From Herbaspirillum sp. AP02 (lineage in GTDB: Bacteria > Pseudomonadota > Gammaproteobacteria > Burkholderiales > Burkholderiaceae_D), in assembly GCF_015767275.1 (NCBI RefSeq), contig NZ_JADWMY010000003.1, positions 1 to 64,000 of the forward strand: a stretch of DNA of 64,000 nt. The letters are read 5' to 3'. Below the pieces are notes generated by a model. The model searched no databases. It was not told where the DNA came from and saw only the letters and a program-made list of their open reading frames with translations. The translations under genes were made by a program, and so were the position numbers. The first letter of the stretch is position 1, and each line of letters begins with the position of its first letter. This document shows positions 51,376 to 60,784 of the stretch, piece by piece.

Positions 51376-52413
51376 ATGAGCGCTAATTATTCCACCACGG
51401 CAATGTCGAATACCGAAGTCAAAAAATCCCCGACAGAGACGGATAGTGCGCAGGTCGCGCGCGAGAAGTTGATGGCCGTCATGCGCCGCCAGCGACTGCA
51501 GGACTTCTTTTTCCACAAGATCACCCTGATCTTCGCCCTGTCCGTGCTGTTGATGCTGGGCGGGATCATCATTTCCCTCATCATCGGCGCTGCGCCGGCT
51601 TTCCAGGCCTTCGGCCCGGGCTTCATCACGCGCGTCGAATGGGACCCGACCAATAACGAATTCGGCGCCATGATCGCCATCGTCGGCACGCTGTCGACCT
51701 CGATCATCGCCTTGCTGATCGCCTTCCCGGTCAGCTTCGGCATCGCCCTGTTCCTCACCGAAATCTGCCCCGCCAGGCTGCGCCGCCCGCTGGGCACCTG
51801 CGTGGAACTGCTGGCCGGCGTGCCGTCCATCATCTATGGCATGTGGGGCCTGTTCGTGTTCGCGCCGCTGTTCTCGGAATACGGGCAGCCCTTCCTGAAG
51901 GCCACGCTGGGCCAGATCCCCGGTCTCGGCGTGTTGTTCTCCGGCCCGACCATGGGCATCGGCATCCTCACCGCCGGTCTGATCCTGTCGGTGATGATCA
52001 TTCCCTTCATCTCCTCGGTGATGCGCGACGTCTTCGAAGTGGTCCCGGCCGTGCTGAAGGAATCGGCCTACGGCCTCGGCTGCACCCGCTGGGAAGTGGT
52101 GCGCAAGGTGGTACTGCCCTACACCAAGACCGGCGTGGTCGGCGGCGTGATGCTGGGCCTGGGCCGTGCACTGGGTGAGACCATGGCCGTCACCTTCGTG
52201 ATCGGCAACTCGCACCGCCTGTCCTGGTCGTTGTTCTCGGCCGGTAACTCGATTGCCTCGACGCTGGCCAATGAAATCGCCGAAGCCTCCAGCAAGCTGC
52301 ATGTGTCCTCGCTGTTCGCGCTGGGCCTGATCCTGTTCGTCATCACCTTCATCGTCCTGTCCGCCGCCAAGATCATGTTGATGGGCATGACCCGCAAGGA
52401 AGGAACCAAATAA
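51376..52413 (+). CDS. pstC: Phosphate ABC transporter permease PstC
   Basis: A 345-residue inner-membrane permease with six to seven transmembrane helices. It has a ~45-residue cytoplasmic N-terminal extension before the first helix ([20 protein letters not shown]). The family segment [20 protein letters not shown] and the ABC-contact loop region [20 protein letters not shown] (EAA motif) are intact. Its stop overlaps the pstA start by one base (TAATG). Confidence 0.97.
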   Translation: MSANYSTTAMSNTEVKKSPTETDSAQVAREKLMAVMRRQRLQDFFFHKITLIFALSVLLMLGGIIISLIIGAAPAFQAFGPGFITRVEWDPTNNEFGAMIAIVGTLSTSIIALLIAFPVSFGIALFLTEICPARLRRPLGTCVELLAGVPSIIYGMWGLFVFAPLFSEYGQPFLKATLGQIPGLGVLFSGPTMGIGILTAGLILSVMIIPFISSVMRDVFEVVPAVLKESAYGLGCTRWEVVRKVVLPYTKTGVVGGVMLGLGRALGETMAVTFVIGNSHRLSWSLFSAGNSIASTLANEIAEASSKLHVSSLFALGLILFVITFIVLSAAKIMLMGMTRKEGTK

Positions 52414-53309
52414 TGAGCCAGACCCCAATCGCCGGTGCCGCCGTGAGCAATGCGCCGCAATCCATGAATCCCGTCTACCGCAAGCGCCTGCTGCAGCATC
52501 GCATGGGCATGCTGTTCTCCTTCCTGGCCATGGGCCTGGGCCTGTTCGTGCTGGCCTGGATCCTGCTGACCCTGGTCTTCAAGGGTGTGGCTGCGCTCAA
52601 CCTGGGCCTGCTGACCGAAAACACCCCCGGCCCGGGCGATGCAGGCGGTGGCCTGTTGAACCCCATCGTCGGCTCGCTGATGATGGTCGGCATCAGCACC
52701 CTGATCAGCACCCCCATCGGCATCCTGGCCGGCGTCTACCTGGCCGAGTATGGCGAGGAGAGCAAGCTGGCCCAGGTCACCCGTTTCGTGACCGACATCA
52801 TGCTGTCGGCACCGTCGATCGTGATCGGCCTGTTCATCTACGCCATCTACGTGGCCAACGTGAACCACTTCTCGGGCTGGGCCGGTACCTTCGCCATCTC
52901 GCTGATCGCCATTCCGGTGGTGGTGCGTACCACCGACAACATGTTGAAGCTGGTGCCCAGCGGCCTGCGCGAAGCGGCCTTCGCACTGGGTGCCCCGCGC
53001 TGGAAGGTGGCCATCATCGTGCGTTTGCGTGCCGTCAAGGCCGGCGTGGTGACCGGCGTGCTGCTGGCGGTGGCCCGCATCTCGGGCGAGACCGCGCCGC
53101 TGCTGTTCACCGCACTGAACAACCAGTTCTTCAGCACCAACATGAACCGTCCGATCGCCAACCTGCCGGTAGTGATCAACCAGTTCGCCATGAGCCCGTA
53201 TGACAACTGGGTCTCGCTGGCATGGGGCGGCGCCTTGCTGATCACCTTCAGCGTGCTGCTGCTCAACATCCTCTCGCGCACCCTGTTCAAGCAACAAATC
53301 CCCGGCTAA
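52413..53309 (+). CDS. pstA: Phosphate ABC transporter permease PstA
   Basis: A 298-residue permease partner of PstC with six transmembrane helices. Its [20 protein letters not shown] and EAA loop [20 protein letters not shown] are characteristic. It follows pstC with a one-base overlap and precedes pstB by 17 bp. Confidence 0.97.
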   Translation: MSQTPIAGAAVSNAPQSMNPVYRKRLLQHRMGMLFSFLAMGLGLFVLAWILLTLVFKGVAALNLGLLTENTPGPGDAGGGLLNPIVGSLMMVGISTLISTPIGILAGVYLAEYGEESKLAQVTRFVTDIMLSAPSIVIGLFIYAIYVANVNHFSGWAGTFAISLIAIPVVVRTTDNMLKLVPSGLREAAFALGAPRWKVAIIVRLRAVKAGVVTGVLLAVARISGETAPLLFTALNNQFFSTNMNRPIANLPVVINQFAMSPYDNWVSLAWGGALLITFSVLLLNILSRTLFKQQIPG

Positions 53310-53326
53310 TTCTCCAAGTGACCGAC

Positions 53327-54145
53327 ATGACTACTGCTCATCAAATGGCAAGCCACGCTCCTTCCGCATCCGTCAACGCTGCTGCGGACAAGCAGGCCAC
53401 AATCGAAGTTTCGCAACTGAATTTCTACTACGGCGGATTCCAGGGCCTCAAGAACATCAATCTGAACATCTGGGAAGGCAAGGTCACCGCCTTCATCGGT
53501 CCCTCGGGCTGCGGCAAGTCGACCCTGCTGCGCACCTTCAACCGCATGTATGACCTGTACCCCGGCCAGCGCGCCGAGGGCAAGATCATCTATGCCGGCA
53601 ACAACATCCTCGAACCGGGCCAGGATCTGAACATGCTGCGCGCCAAGGTGGGCATGGTGTTCCAGAAGCCGACCCCGTTCCCGATGTCGGTCTACGACAA
53701 CATCGCCTTCGGCATCCGTCTGTATGAAAACCTGCCCAAGGGCGAGATGGACGAGCGTGTCGAATGGGCGCTGAACAAGGCGGCACTGTGGGGTGAGGTC
53801 AAGGACAAGCTGCACAAGAGCGGCCTGTCGCTCTCCGGTGGTCAGCAACAGCGCCTGTGTATCGCGCGCGGCGTGGCGGTCAAGCCGGAAGTGCTGCTGC
53901 TGGACGAGCCGACCTCGGCGCTGGACCCCATTTCGACCGCCAAGGTGGAAGAGCTGATCGGCGAGCTGAAGAACGACTACACCATCGCCATCGTCACCCA
54001 CAACATGCAACAGGCGGCCCGTTGCTCGGATTACACGGCCTATATGTACCTGGGTGAGCTGGTGGAGTTTGGCGAGACGGACCAGATATTCATGAATCCG
54101 GTGCGCAAGGAAACCCAAGACTACATCACCGGCCGATTCGGCTAG
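53327..54145 (+). CDS. pstB: Phosphate ABC transporter ATPase PstB
   Basis: A 272-residue ABC ATPase. Walker A is GPSGCGKST, the signature is [14 protein letters not shown], and Walker B is [13 protein letters not shown], with the H-loop in [17 protein letters not shown] at 53327 gives a ~30-residue N-terminal extension before the core domain, rich in Ala/Ser. With PhoU it also represses PhoR signalling when phosphate is plentiful. Confidence 0.97.
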   Translation: MTTAHQMASHAPSASVNAAADKQATIEVSQLNFYYGGFQGLKNINLNIWEGKVTAFIGPSGCGKSTLLRTFNRMYDLYPGQRAEGKIIYAGNNILEPGQDLNMLRAKVGMVFQKPTPFPMSVYDNIAFGIRLYENLPKGEMDERVEWALNKAALWGEVKDKLHKSGLSLSGGQQQRLCIARGVAVKPEVLLLDEPTSALDPISTAKVEELIGELKNDYTIAIVTHNMQQAARCSDYTAYMYLGELVEFGETDQIFMNPVRKETQDYITGRFG

Positions 54146-54164
54146 GGCACGGCCTGGGCTACTG

Positions 54165-54240
54165 CGCATCCCGATCTCCGCGCTGCGATGCTCGCCGTAC
54201 CCCAGTACGGCTGCGCTTCTCCCGCAGACCTCGGGATTGC
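54165..54240. repeat. Palindromic REP-like element between pstB and phoU
   Basis: The 184-bp pstB-phoU gap carries GCCGTAC-CCCA-GTACGGC at 54194-54211, nested in a longer imperfect inverted repeat (outer arms GCATCCCGA near 54166 and TCGGGATTGC at 54231-54240). Elements built around GCCGTAC/GTACGGC occur dispersed in betaproteobacterial genomes, so this is probably a REP-like extragenic repeat affecting mRNA stability. Confidence 0.6.
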
Positions 54241-54329
54241 TCGCTACGCCCATGCCGCACCCCGAACCGTAGTCAGAGCGCTTTGACTTCAAGGCGCAAA
54301 TTCTTTAAATATTTTTGTTAGGACGTCAC

Positions 54330-55040
54330 ATGACCGGCGATCATTCCTCCAAACAGTATGACCAGGATCTGGAGCAGATCCGCTCCAAGGTGCTTGCCAT
54401 GGGCGGCATGGTGGAGCATCAATTCCAGGATGCTATTGCGGCTTTCCGTAACGGTAACCTGGATGTGGCTCACCGCGTGATGAAGGACGACGAGGCCGTC
54501 AATCGGCTGGAAGTCGAACTCGATGATGCCTGCAGCCACCTCATCGTGCGTCGCCAGCCGACCGCCAATGACCTGCGTACCGTCATGGCGACCATCAAGA
54601 TCATCACCGACCTGGAACGCGTGGGCGATGAGGCGACCAAGATTGCCCGTACCTCCATCCACCTGCACAAGCGCGGGATCGGTCTGGTGTCGCACTACGA
54701 GACCGTGAGCCTGATCGCCGAGCAGGCGATGGACCAGCTGCGTAGCGCCCTGGATGCGTTCGCCCGCCTGGACGACAAGCAGGCCGCCGAACTGATCAAG
54801 CAGGATGAACGCATCGACCACGGCTTCCGCTCCATCACCCGCAGCCTGATCACCTTCATGATGGAAGACCCGCGGACCATCTCCGGCTCCATCGATACCC
54901 TGTGGGTGGCCAAGGCCATCGAACGTATCGGCGACCACGCGAAGAACATCGCCGAGTACGTCGTCTACGTCGTCGGTGGCAAGGATATCCGCCATACCGA
55001 CTTCGGTTCGGCCAAATCGATCGAGGCAGACGAAGACTGA
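54330..55040 (+). CDS. phoU: Phosphate signalling protein PhoU
   Basis: A 236-residue protein of two repeated three-helix bundles. The metal-binding motifs of the family are visible as MKDDEAVNRLEVELDDA and IKQDERIDHGFRSI, with DLERVGDEATKIA and AIERIGDHAKNIAEYV in each half. It bridges PstB and PhoR and shuts off PhoR kinase activity in high phosphate. ATG at 54330 follows TTAGGA. Confidence 0.97.
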   Translation: MTGDHSSKQYDQDLEQIRSKVLAMGGMVEHQFQDAIAAFRNGNLDVAHRVMKDDEAVNRLEVELDDACSHLIVRRQPTANDLRTVMATIKIITDLERVGDEATKIARTSIHLHKRGIGLVSHYETVSLIAEQAMDQLRSALDAFARLDDKQAAELIKQDERIDHGFRSITRSLITFMMEDPRTISGSIDTLWVAKAIERIGDHAKNIAEYVVYVVGGKDIRHTDFGSAKSIEADED

Positions 55041-55127
55041 TAGCACGGCGCCGGTGGTGACGGTCGGGAAGAGCCGGCCACCACCGGGTTGCGGAGGGGA
55101 GACCCGCGATACTGCTCAACCAATACC

Positions 55128-55805
55128 ATGACTACTATCCTCATCGTCGAAGACGAACCCTCCATTGCCGAACTGATTGCCTTCACCCTCAAGGAGGCAG
55201 GCTGGTCCAGTTTCGTCGTCTCCAATGCGGCCGCGGCCTGGGACTTTGTCCAGCATCGCGCCCCGCAACTGGTGCTGCTGGACTGGATGCTGCCGGACCG
55301 CAGCGGCCTGCATCTGCTCTCGCGTATCCGTGCCGATCGCCAGTTGCAGCAGCTGTCGGTCATCATGCTCACCGCCAAGAGCATGGAAGAAGACAAGATC
55401 GCCGGCCTCGATAACGGTGCCGACGACTACATCACCAAGCCTTTCTCGCCGCGCGAGCTCACTGCGCGCATCAAGGCGCTGTTGCGTCGCAAGAGCCCGG
55501 AGCATGCGCAGGAAGTGATGTCGGCTGGTCCCATCACGCTCGATCCTGCCAGCTGCACGGTGAGCCTGTCCGGTGCGCGTATCGATATCGGCCACGCCGA
55601 GTACAAGTTGCTGAAGTTCTTTCTGGCCCATCCCGACCGCGTGTTTTCGCGCAGCCAGCTGCTGGACCGGGTCTGGGGCGATCACGTGGTGATCGAGGAG
55701 CGCACCGTGGATGTCCACGTGCTGCGCCTGCGCAAGGCCCTGCGCGATGCCGAGTACCTGATCAAGACGGTGCGCAGCGTCGGCTACATGCTCTCCACCA
55801 AATAA
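55128..55805 (+). CDS. phoB: Phosphate regulon response regulator PhoB
   Basis: A 225-residue OmpR-family regulator. The receiver (1-~120) has VEDEPSI and phospho-acceptor Asp52 in LLDWMLPDRSG. The C-terminal winged helix (~130-225) has RVFSRSQLLDRVWGDHVVIE and VRSVGYML. Phosphorylated PhoB binds PHO boxes such as those of pstS and ppk here. ATG at 55128 is the conserved start; the in-frame extension to 55089 is not. Confidence 0.97.
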   Translation: MTTILIVEDEPSIAELIAFTLKEAGWSSFVVSNAAAAWDFVQHRAPQLVLLDWMLPDRSGLHLLSRIRADRQLQQLSVIMLTAKSMEEDKIAGLDNGADDYITKPFSPRELTARIKALLRRKSPEHAQEVMSAGPITLDPASCTVSLSGARIDIGHAEYKLLKFFLAHPDRVFSRSQLLDRVWGDHVVIEERTVDVHVLRLRKALRDAEYLIKTVRSVGYMLSTK

Positions 55806-55881
55806 GCCCGCCGCCGCCCTATTCAGGCGACAATAACAAATCCGGGCGCGCGGGCGCCTCCAAGATCTATCTGCCAAATCA

Positions 55882-57192
55882 ATGAGTCCACAACTTCTGT
55901 TCTGGATTCCTGCTGTATTGCGCCTGGTGTTGTGCCTGGCCGGAGCAGGAGTCGTCGGTTTCTTTTTCGGTCCCATCGTCGGGCTGGTCACGGCGGTGCT
56001 GGCGGTGGGCGTGATGATGATCACCCACCTGCATTACCTGCTGCGCCTGTCGACCTGGCTGGATGATTCCGGCCAGTCACGCCTGCCCGACGGCTGGGGC
56101 GCCTGGACCGATGTCTATGCGCGCCTGTATCGCATGCGCCGCGATGACGAAAAGAACCAGGCCGAGCTGGCCGAGTGGCTGGCGCGTTTCCGCCAGGCCA
56201 TGAGCCTGCTGCCCGATGGCGTGGTCATCATGGACGACGTGCTGTTCCTGGAGTGGTGCAACCCGGCCGCGCAACAGCACCTGGGGCTGAAGCTGGATCG
56301 CGACAAGGGCATGCGCGTGACCAACCTGATCCGTAATCCGGCCTTCATCGACTACATCATCCTGGGTCGCTACGAACAGCCGCTCACCATGGCGTTGCAC
56401 GAGCGCAAGCTGATCATCCAGATCATCCCCTTTGAAAACCGGCGCCAGATTCTGGTCACCCACGATGTTACCGAGTCGCAGCGTATCGACATGATGCGAC
56501 GCGATTTCGTGGCCAATGCCTCGCACGAGCTGCGCACGCCCTTGACGGTCATCAACGGTTTCCTGGAAATCGCCCTGGCCCAGCCCAACCTGGACGAATC
56601 GATCCGTACCGCCCATCTGAAGCTGATGACCGAGCAGGGGCAGCGCATGCAGAACCTGATCGACGACATGCTCACGCTGACCCGACTGGAATCGATCGAC
56701 TACCCGCTGCGCTCGGAAGTGCTGAAGGTACGCCCGTTGCTGGAACGTATCGCCGAAGAGGGGCGGGCGTTGTCGGCGGGCAAGCACGACATCCGCCTCG
56801 TGGTCGACGGACCCGATCTCAAGGGCAACTCCGACGAGCTGCGCAGCGCCTTCACCAACCTGGTCACCAATGCCGTGCGCTATACGCCGGAGGGCGGCAC
56901 CATCACCTTGCACTGGCAAAGCGATGAGCAGGGCGCGCATTTTGCGGTGCAGGATACCGGCATCGGCATCAGCCCCGAACACATCTCGCGCCTCACCGAG
57001 CGCTTCTACCGGGTGGACAAGAGCCGCTCCCGCGAGACCCAGGGCACCGGCCTGGGCCTGGCCATCGTGCGCCATGTCCTGCTGCGCCACCATGCAACGC
57101 TGGACATCGCGTCGGTGCCGGATCACGGCAGCACCTTCACCGTGCATTTCCCGGCTTCCCAGACCATCGAGGACTACGCCGAACAGCATTGA
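55882..57192 (+). CDS. phoR: Phosphate regulon sensor histidine kinase PhoR
   Basis: A 436-residue kinase with two N-terminal membrane helices (~5-30, ~32-52) and essentially no periplasmic loop, as usual for PhoR. A PAS domain covers ~95-200, HisKA has His215 (NASHELRTPLTVI), and the HATPase domain has TNLVTNAVRYTPEGG, DTGIGIS and TGLGLAIVRHV. It phosphorylates PhoB in low phosphate. It lies 76 bp after phoB and ends with a terminator. Confidence 0.97.
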   Translation: MSPQLLFWIPAVLRLVLCLAGAGVVGFFFGPIVGLVTAVLAVGVMMITHLHYLLRLSTWLDDSGQSRLPDGWGAWTDVYARLYRMRRDDEKNQAELAEWLARFRQAMSLLPDGVVIMDDVLFLEWCNPAAQQHLGLKLDRDKGMRVTNLIRNPAFIDYIILGRYEQPLTMALHERKLIIQIIPFENRRQILVTHDVTESQRIDMMRRDFVANASHELRTPLTVINGFLEIALAQPNLDESIRTAHLKLMTEQGQRMQNLIDDMLTLTRLESIDYPLRSEVLKVRPLLERIAEEGRALSAGKHDIRLVVDGPDLKGNSDELRSAFTNLVTNAVRYTPEGGTITLHWQSDEQGAHFAVQDTGIGISPEHISRLTERFYRVDKSRSRETQGTGLGLAIVRHVLLRHHATLDIASVPDHGSTFTVHFPASQTIEDYAEQH

Positions 57193-57230
57193 GCAGATGC
57201 GAGCAGGAAACAAGCGTGAAAGGCAATTGG

Positions 57231-57255
57231 AAAGGATGCTTCGGCATCCTTTTTT
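57231..57255 (+). terminator. Terminator of the pst-pho operon
   Basis: AAAGGATGC/GCATCCTTT stem with a TTCG tetraloop and a T-run, 38 bp after the phoR stop. Confidence 0.92.
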
Positions 57256-57537
57256 GATGTTTGAATCGCCAGGGCGGGCGTACCATGTGCGCAATAGCTC
57301 AGCATGAGCGCTCCGTCTCTACGTACAAATACGAATGCCTGTCGGCAAGAGTTGTTGGCAACAATAGCGCCACTCGCGGCACTCGCCCCGCCACCAGCCG
57401 GGCTGGCCCGTACGGTTGTCGTGGTCCGGCGTTCAGGAAAACCCTGATCGCGCCTGTCCGTGTTTGCTTGCATCATCGGCCCGTGCGCCGTCCTTGGCGC
57501 CGGTTGACCCTCCACCCTTGCGCAAGAAGAGAGACAG
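57256..57537. other. Gap before chemoreceptor 4
   Basis: About 280 bp with no gene, hairpin or promoter that I can support, apart from the GAAGAGAGA ribosome binding region just before the receptor start. Confidence 0.5.
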
Positions 57538-59163
57538 ATGAGCTATTTTTCCCACATGAAGATAGGCCGCCGCCTGGCCCTGGGTTTTGCTGTCATCCTG
57601 GCAGCTGCCAGCGTGGTGGTGGCATTGTCGATCTGGCGTCTGCATGGCATTGCCGCCGCTACCGACGAGATGATGCATGAACCCCTGACCAAGGAGCGAC
57701 TGGTCTCGGACTGGTATCGCACCATCCATACCAGCGTGCGTCGCACCACGGCCATCGCCAAGAGTGCCGATCCCAGCCTGGCGGCCTTTTTCGCCGACGA
57801 CGCCGCCGCTGCCAGCCGTATGTCCAGCGAGCAACAGAAGGCCATCGAGGCGCTGTTGGATACCGATCAGGAAAAAGAGGTCTTCGCCAAGCTCTCGGCC
57901 GTGCGCAAGGATTACATCAAATACCGCGATGCCATCTCCAAGGCCAAGGCCGATGGCCAGACCGAAGAGGCCGCCAAGATCCTGGCCGGTCCCTATGACG
58001 TAGCGGCCAAGGGGTATCTTGACCTGCTGCAGCAATTGCTCAACCTGCAGCGCGCCAACATTGATCAGGTCGCCGTCCACATCCAGGACACCTATCTCCA
58101 GAGCCGCAACCTGATGCTGGCGCTGGCCGTGCTGCAGGTGTTGCTGGGCTGGCTGTTCGCCCGCAGCCTGGCCCTGGGTATCACCGGCCCCCTGAAACAG
58201 GCGGTGGATGTGGCTGAAGCCGTGGCCGCCGGAGACCTCACCATGCGCGTTGACGAAACCCTGGCAGCGCGGCGCGACGAGACCGGCAAGCTCATGCACG
58301 CCCTGCAGGCCATGACGGGCAACCTGGCGCGCATCGTCGGCCAGGTACGCGGCGGCACCGATGCCATTGCCACAGCCTCGCGCGAGATCGCCACCGGCAA
58401 CCTCGATCTGTCGTCGCGTACCGAGCGCCAGGCCGGCGCCCTCGAAGAAACCGCCTCAGCCATGGAAGAACTGACTTCCACTGTGTCACAGAACGCCGAT
58501 AATGCGCGCCAGGCCAACCAGCTGGCAGCGTCGGCCTCGTCCGTGGCGCAGCAGGGAGGGGAGGTGGTGTCGCAGGTGATCTCGACCATGGGCTCCATCA
58601 ACGAATCCTCACGAAAGATCGTCGACATCATCAGCGTGATCGATGGCATCGCCTTCCAGACCAACATCCTGGCCCTGAACGCCGCAGTGGAAGCGGCCCG
58701 CGCCGGCGAGCAGGGGCGCGGCTTTGCGGTGGTGGCTTCCGAGGTGCGTTCGCTGGCCCAGCGCTCGGCCTCCGCCGCCAAGGAAATCAAGACCCTCATC
58801 GATGATTCTGTCAGCAAGGTCGGTTCCGGCAGCGAACTGGTGGTGCGGGCCGGTACCACCATGGACGAAGTCGTTTCCAGCGTGCAGCAGGTGGCCCAGA
58901 TCGTGGCCGAGATCACCGCCGCCAGCAGCGAGCAGAGCGACGGGATCAGCCAGGTCAACCTGGCCATCAACGACATGGACCAGACCACCCAGCAGAATGC
59001 GGCCCTGGTCGAGCAGGCTGCAGCGGCGGCCGAAGCGATGCAGGAACAGGCGGCACGCCTGTCGGAGGTGGTCAGCCAGTTCCGTTTACTGGCCCAGGAC
59101 CAGGCGGCTTACGCTCACTCCGCCAGCATCGATATCAGGTCCGCCCTGCCGGCCCTGCGCTGA
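57538..59163 (+). CDS. Methyl-accepting chemotaxis protein, 4HB type, no tether
   Basis: A 541-residue chemoreceptor. It starts MSYFSHMKIGRRLALGFAVI and has a four-helix-bundle (4HB_MCP) periplasmic sensor (~35-190, with HEPLTKERLVSDWYRTIHTS). Then come transmembrane helix 2 (~192-212), HAMP and the signalling hairpin [20 protein letters not shown]. It ends SALPALR with no CheR-binding pentapeptide. Its place directly after phoR invites, but does not prove, a link to phosphate. Confidence 0.94.
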   Translation: MSYFSHMKIGRRLALGFAVILAAASVVVALSIWRLHGIAAATDEMMHEPLTKERLVSDWYRTIHTSVRRTTAIAKSADPSLAAFFADDAAAASRMSSEQQKAIEALLDTDQEKEVFAKLSAVRKDYIKYRDAISKAKADGQTEEAAKILAGPYDVAAKGYLDLLQQLLNLQRANIDQVAVHIQDTYLQSRNLMLALAVLQVLLGWLFARSLALGITGPLKQAVDVAEAVAAGDLTMRVDETLAARRDETGKLMHALQAMTGNLARIVGQVRGGTDAIATASREIATGNLDLSSRTERQAGALEETASAMEELTSTVSQNADNARQANQLAASASSVAQQGGEVVSQVISTMGSINESSRKIVDIISVIDGIAFQTNILALNAAVEAARAGEQGRGFAVVASEVRSLAQRSASAAKEIKTLIDDSVSKVGSGSELVVRAGTTMDEVVSSVQQVAQIVAEITAASSEQSDGISQVNLAINDMDQTTQQNAALVEQAAAAAEAMQEQAARLSEVVSQFRLLAQDQAAYAHSASIDIRSALPALR

Positions 59164-59177
59164 GGCAGCCCTCCCAA

Positions 59178-59208
59178 AAAAAAGAACCCGCCATGGTGGC
59201 GGGTTCTG
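59178..59208 (-). terminator. Terminator of the MFS transporter gene
   Basis: AGAACCCGCCA/TGGCGGGTTCT stem; on the minus strand it is followed by eight T's. It ends the MFS transcript 72 bp after its stop, and lies just behind chemoreceptor 4. Confidence 0.85.
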
Positions 59209-59279
59209 CAAGCTTGCTGATGCTGGCATGATGCTTCCGGTCATGACGGAAATCGTTTATATCATTTCCGCCGCCGGCC

Positions 59280-60599
59280 TCATTGCTGCGCCGGTTCCTT
59301 GAAATACACCCGACGCGGCAAGGCCCACAACAGCAGTGCCGCACCCACCAGGCATTCCAGCGCCACCACGTAGAGGCCCAGTGCGGCGCTACCCGTGATG
59401 TCACGAATCTTGCCGACCATGTAGGGCGTGATGATCCCGCCCAACTGGCCCACCGAGTTGATCAGTGCAATGCCGGCGGCCGCCGCGGCGCCACTGAGCA
59501 CGCGCGGCGGCAGGATCCAGAACAGGCCGATGCCGGCGATGATGCCGGTGGCTGCCGCCGACAGCGCCACCACCAGGATCACGGTGTTGCTGCCGAACCA
59601 GGCGCTGGCGGCGTAGCCGATGGCGCCCATCAATGCACACGCGGCCAGGTGCCAGCGACGCTCGCCGGTACGGTCGGAGTTGCGGCCGATCAGGATCATG
59701 CCCAGGCCGGCGCACAGGTAGGGCACCATCGAGATCAGGCCGATGATGAAAGTGTCATCGGTGCCGGCCGACTTGATCAGCTGCGGCATCCAGAACACCA
59801 GGCCATAGATGCCCGAGGCCAGCATCAGGTAGATCAGCGACATGACGATGGTGGCCGGTTGCCGGATCGCTTCGCCGAAGGAGTGGGCCGCCTCGCTCTT
59901 GGGTTCGGCCGCGATGCGGTCGATCAGCAGGCGCTTTTCTTCCGGCTTCAACCAGCGTGCATCGTCGATGCGGTCATCGATGACCAGATAGCACACCACG
60001 CCAAGCAGGATCGAAGGAATACCTTCCAGCAGGAACAGCCATTGCCAGCCATGCAGCGCGCTCACGCCGTGGGTGAACTTCATGATGCCGCCCGAGATCG
60101 GGCCGCCGATGATGCCGCACACTGCAATGGCCGCCATGAACAGCGAATTGATGCGACCACGTCGCGCCGACGGGAACCAGTTGGTGAAGAAGTACAGCGC
60201 GCCCGGCACGAAGCCCGCTTCCAGGCTGCCGATCAAAAAACGCAGCACGTAGAAGCTGGTCTCGCTGCTGACGAACATCATCGCCGCCGAAGCGATGCCC
60301 CAGGTGACCATGATGCGGGCGATCCAGCGCTTGGGGCCGACCTTGTGCAGGATCATGTTGCTGGGTACTTCGAAGAGGAAGTAACCGACGAAGAAGATAC
60401 TGGCGCCCAGGCCATAGACAGCGTCCGAGAAGCCGAGATCGCTTTGCATCTGCAGCTTGGCAAAGCTGATATTGACGCGATCCAGGTAGGCGAATACGAA
60501 GCAGATCATCAGCAGCGGCACGAAACGCCAGGTGATGCGGCGATAGAGCTGCGATTCCAGTTGTTCCGACGCGCTGGCCGGAATGGTGGTGGTAGTCAT
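59280..60599 (-). CDS. MFS transporter, anion:cation symporter type
   Basis: A 439-residue major facilitator protein with 12 predicted helices. The first cytoplasmic loop region contains FAYLDRVNISFAK, and GYFLFEVPSNMILHKVGPKRW (helices 2-3) is typical of the ACS family that carries tartrate, glucarate, phthalate and other organic acids with protons. ATG at 60599 follows AGGAGAGA. It heads no operon: the SDR and FAH genes upstream on the same strand probably precede it in one transcript. The likely substrate is a sugar acid. Confidence 0.9.
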   Translation of the reverse strand: MTTTTIPASASEQLESQLYRRITWRFVPLLMICFVFAYLDRVNISFAKLQMQSDLGFSDAVYGLGASIFFVGYFLFEVPSNMILHKVGPKRWIARIMVTWGIASAAMMFVSSETSFYVLRFLIGSLEAGFVPGALYFFTNWFPSARRGRINSLFMAAIAVCGIIGGPISGGIMKFTHGVSALHGWQWLFLLEGIPSILLGVVCYLVIDDRIDDARWLKPEEKRLLIDRIAAEPKSEAAHSFGEAIRQPATIVMSLIYLMLASGIYGLVFWMPQLIKSAGTDDTFIIGLISMVPYLCAGLGMILIGRNSDRTGERRWHLAACALMGAIGYAASAWFGSNTVILVVALSAAATGIIAGIGLFWILPPRVLSGAAAAAGIALINSVGQLGGIITPYMVGKIRDITGSAALGLYVVALECLVGAALLLWALPRRVYFKEPAQQ

Positions 60600-60784
60600 G
60601 CGGGGTCTCTCCTCTAGCTTTTTCAAAAAAATGAAGGCGCAAAAAGTCCATCGCCTCCGCGCAGTGCGGGAGGTCGTCTTGTTGTGGTGTTGTCTTGTTG
60701 TGGTGTGAGGGGTGGCGCGCGGAAGGACTCCGTGCGCCATGGCCGTTCACGCGATCCACGCCGGCGGTCGCCGGCGCCGGAGGA

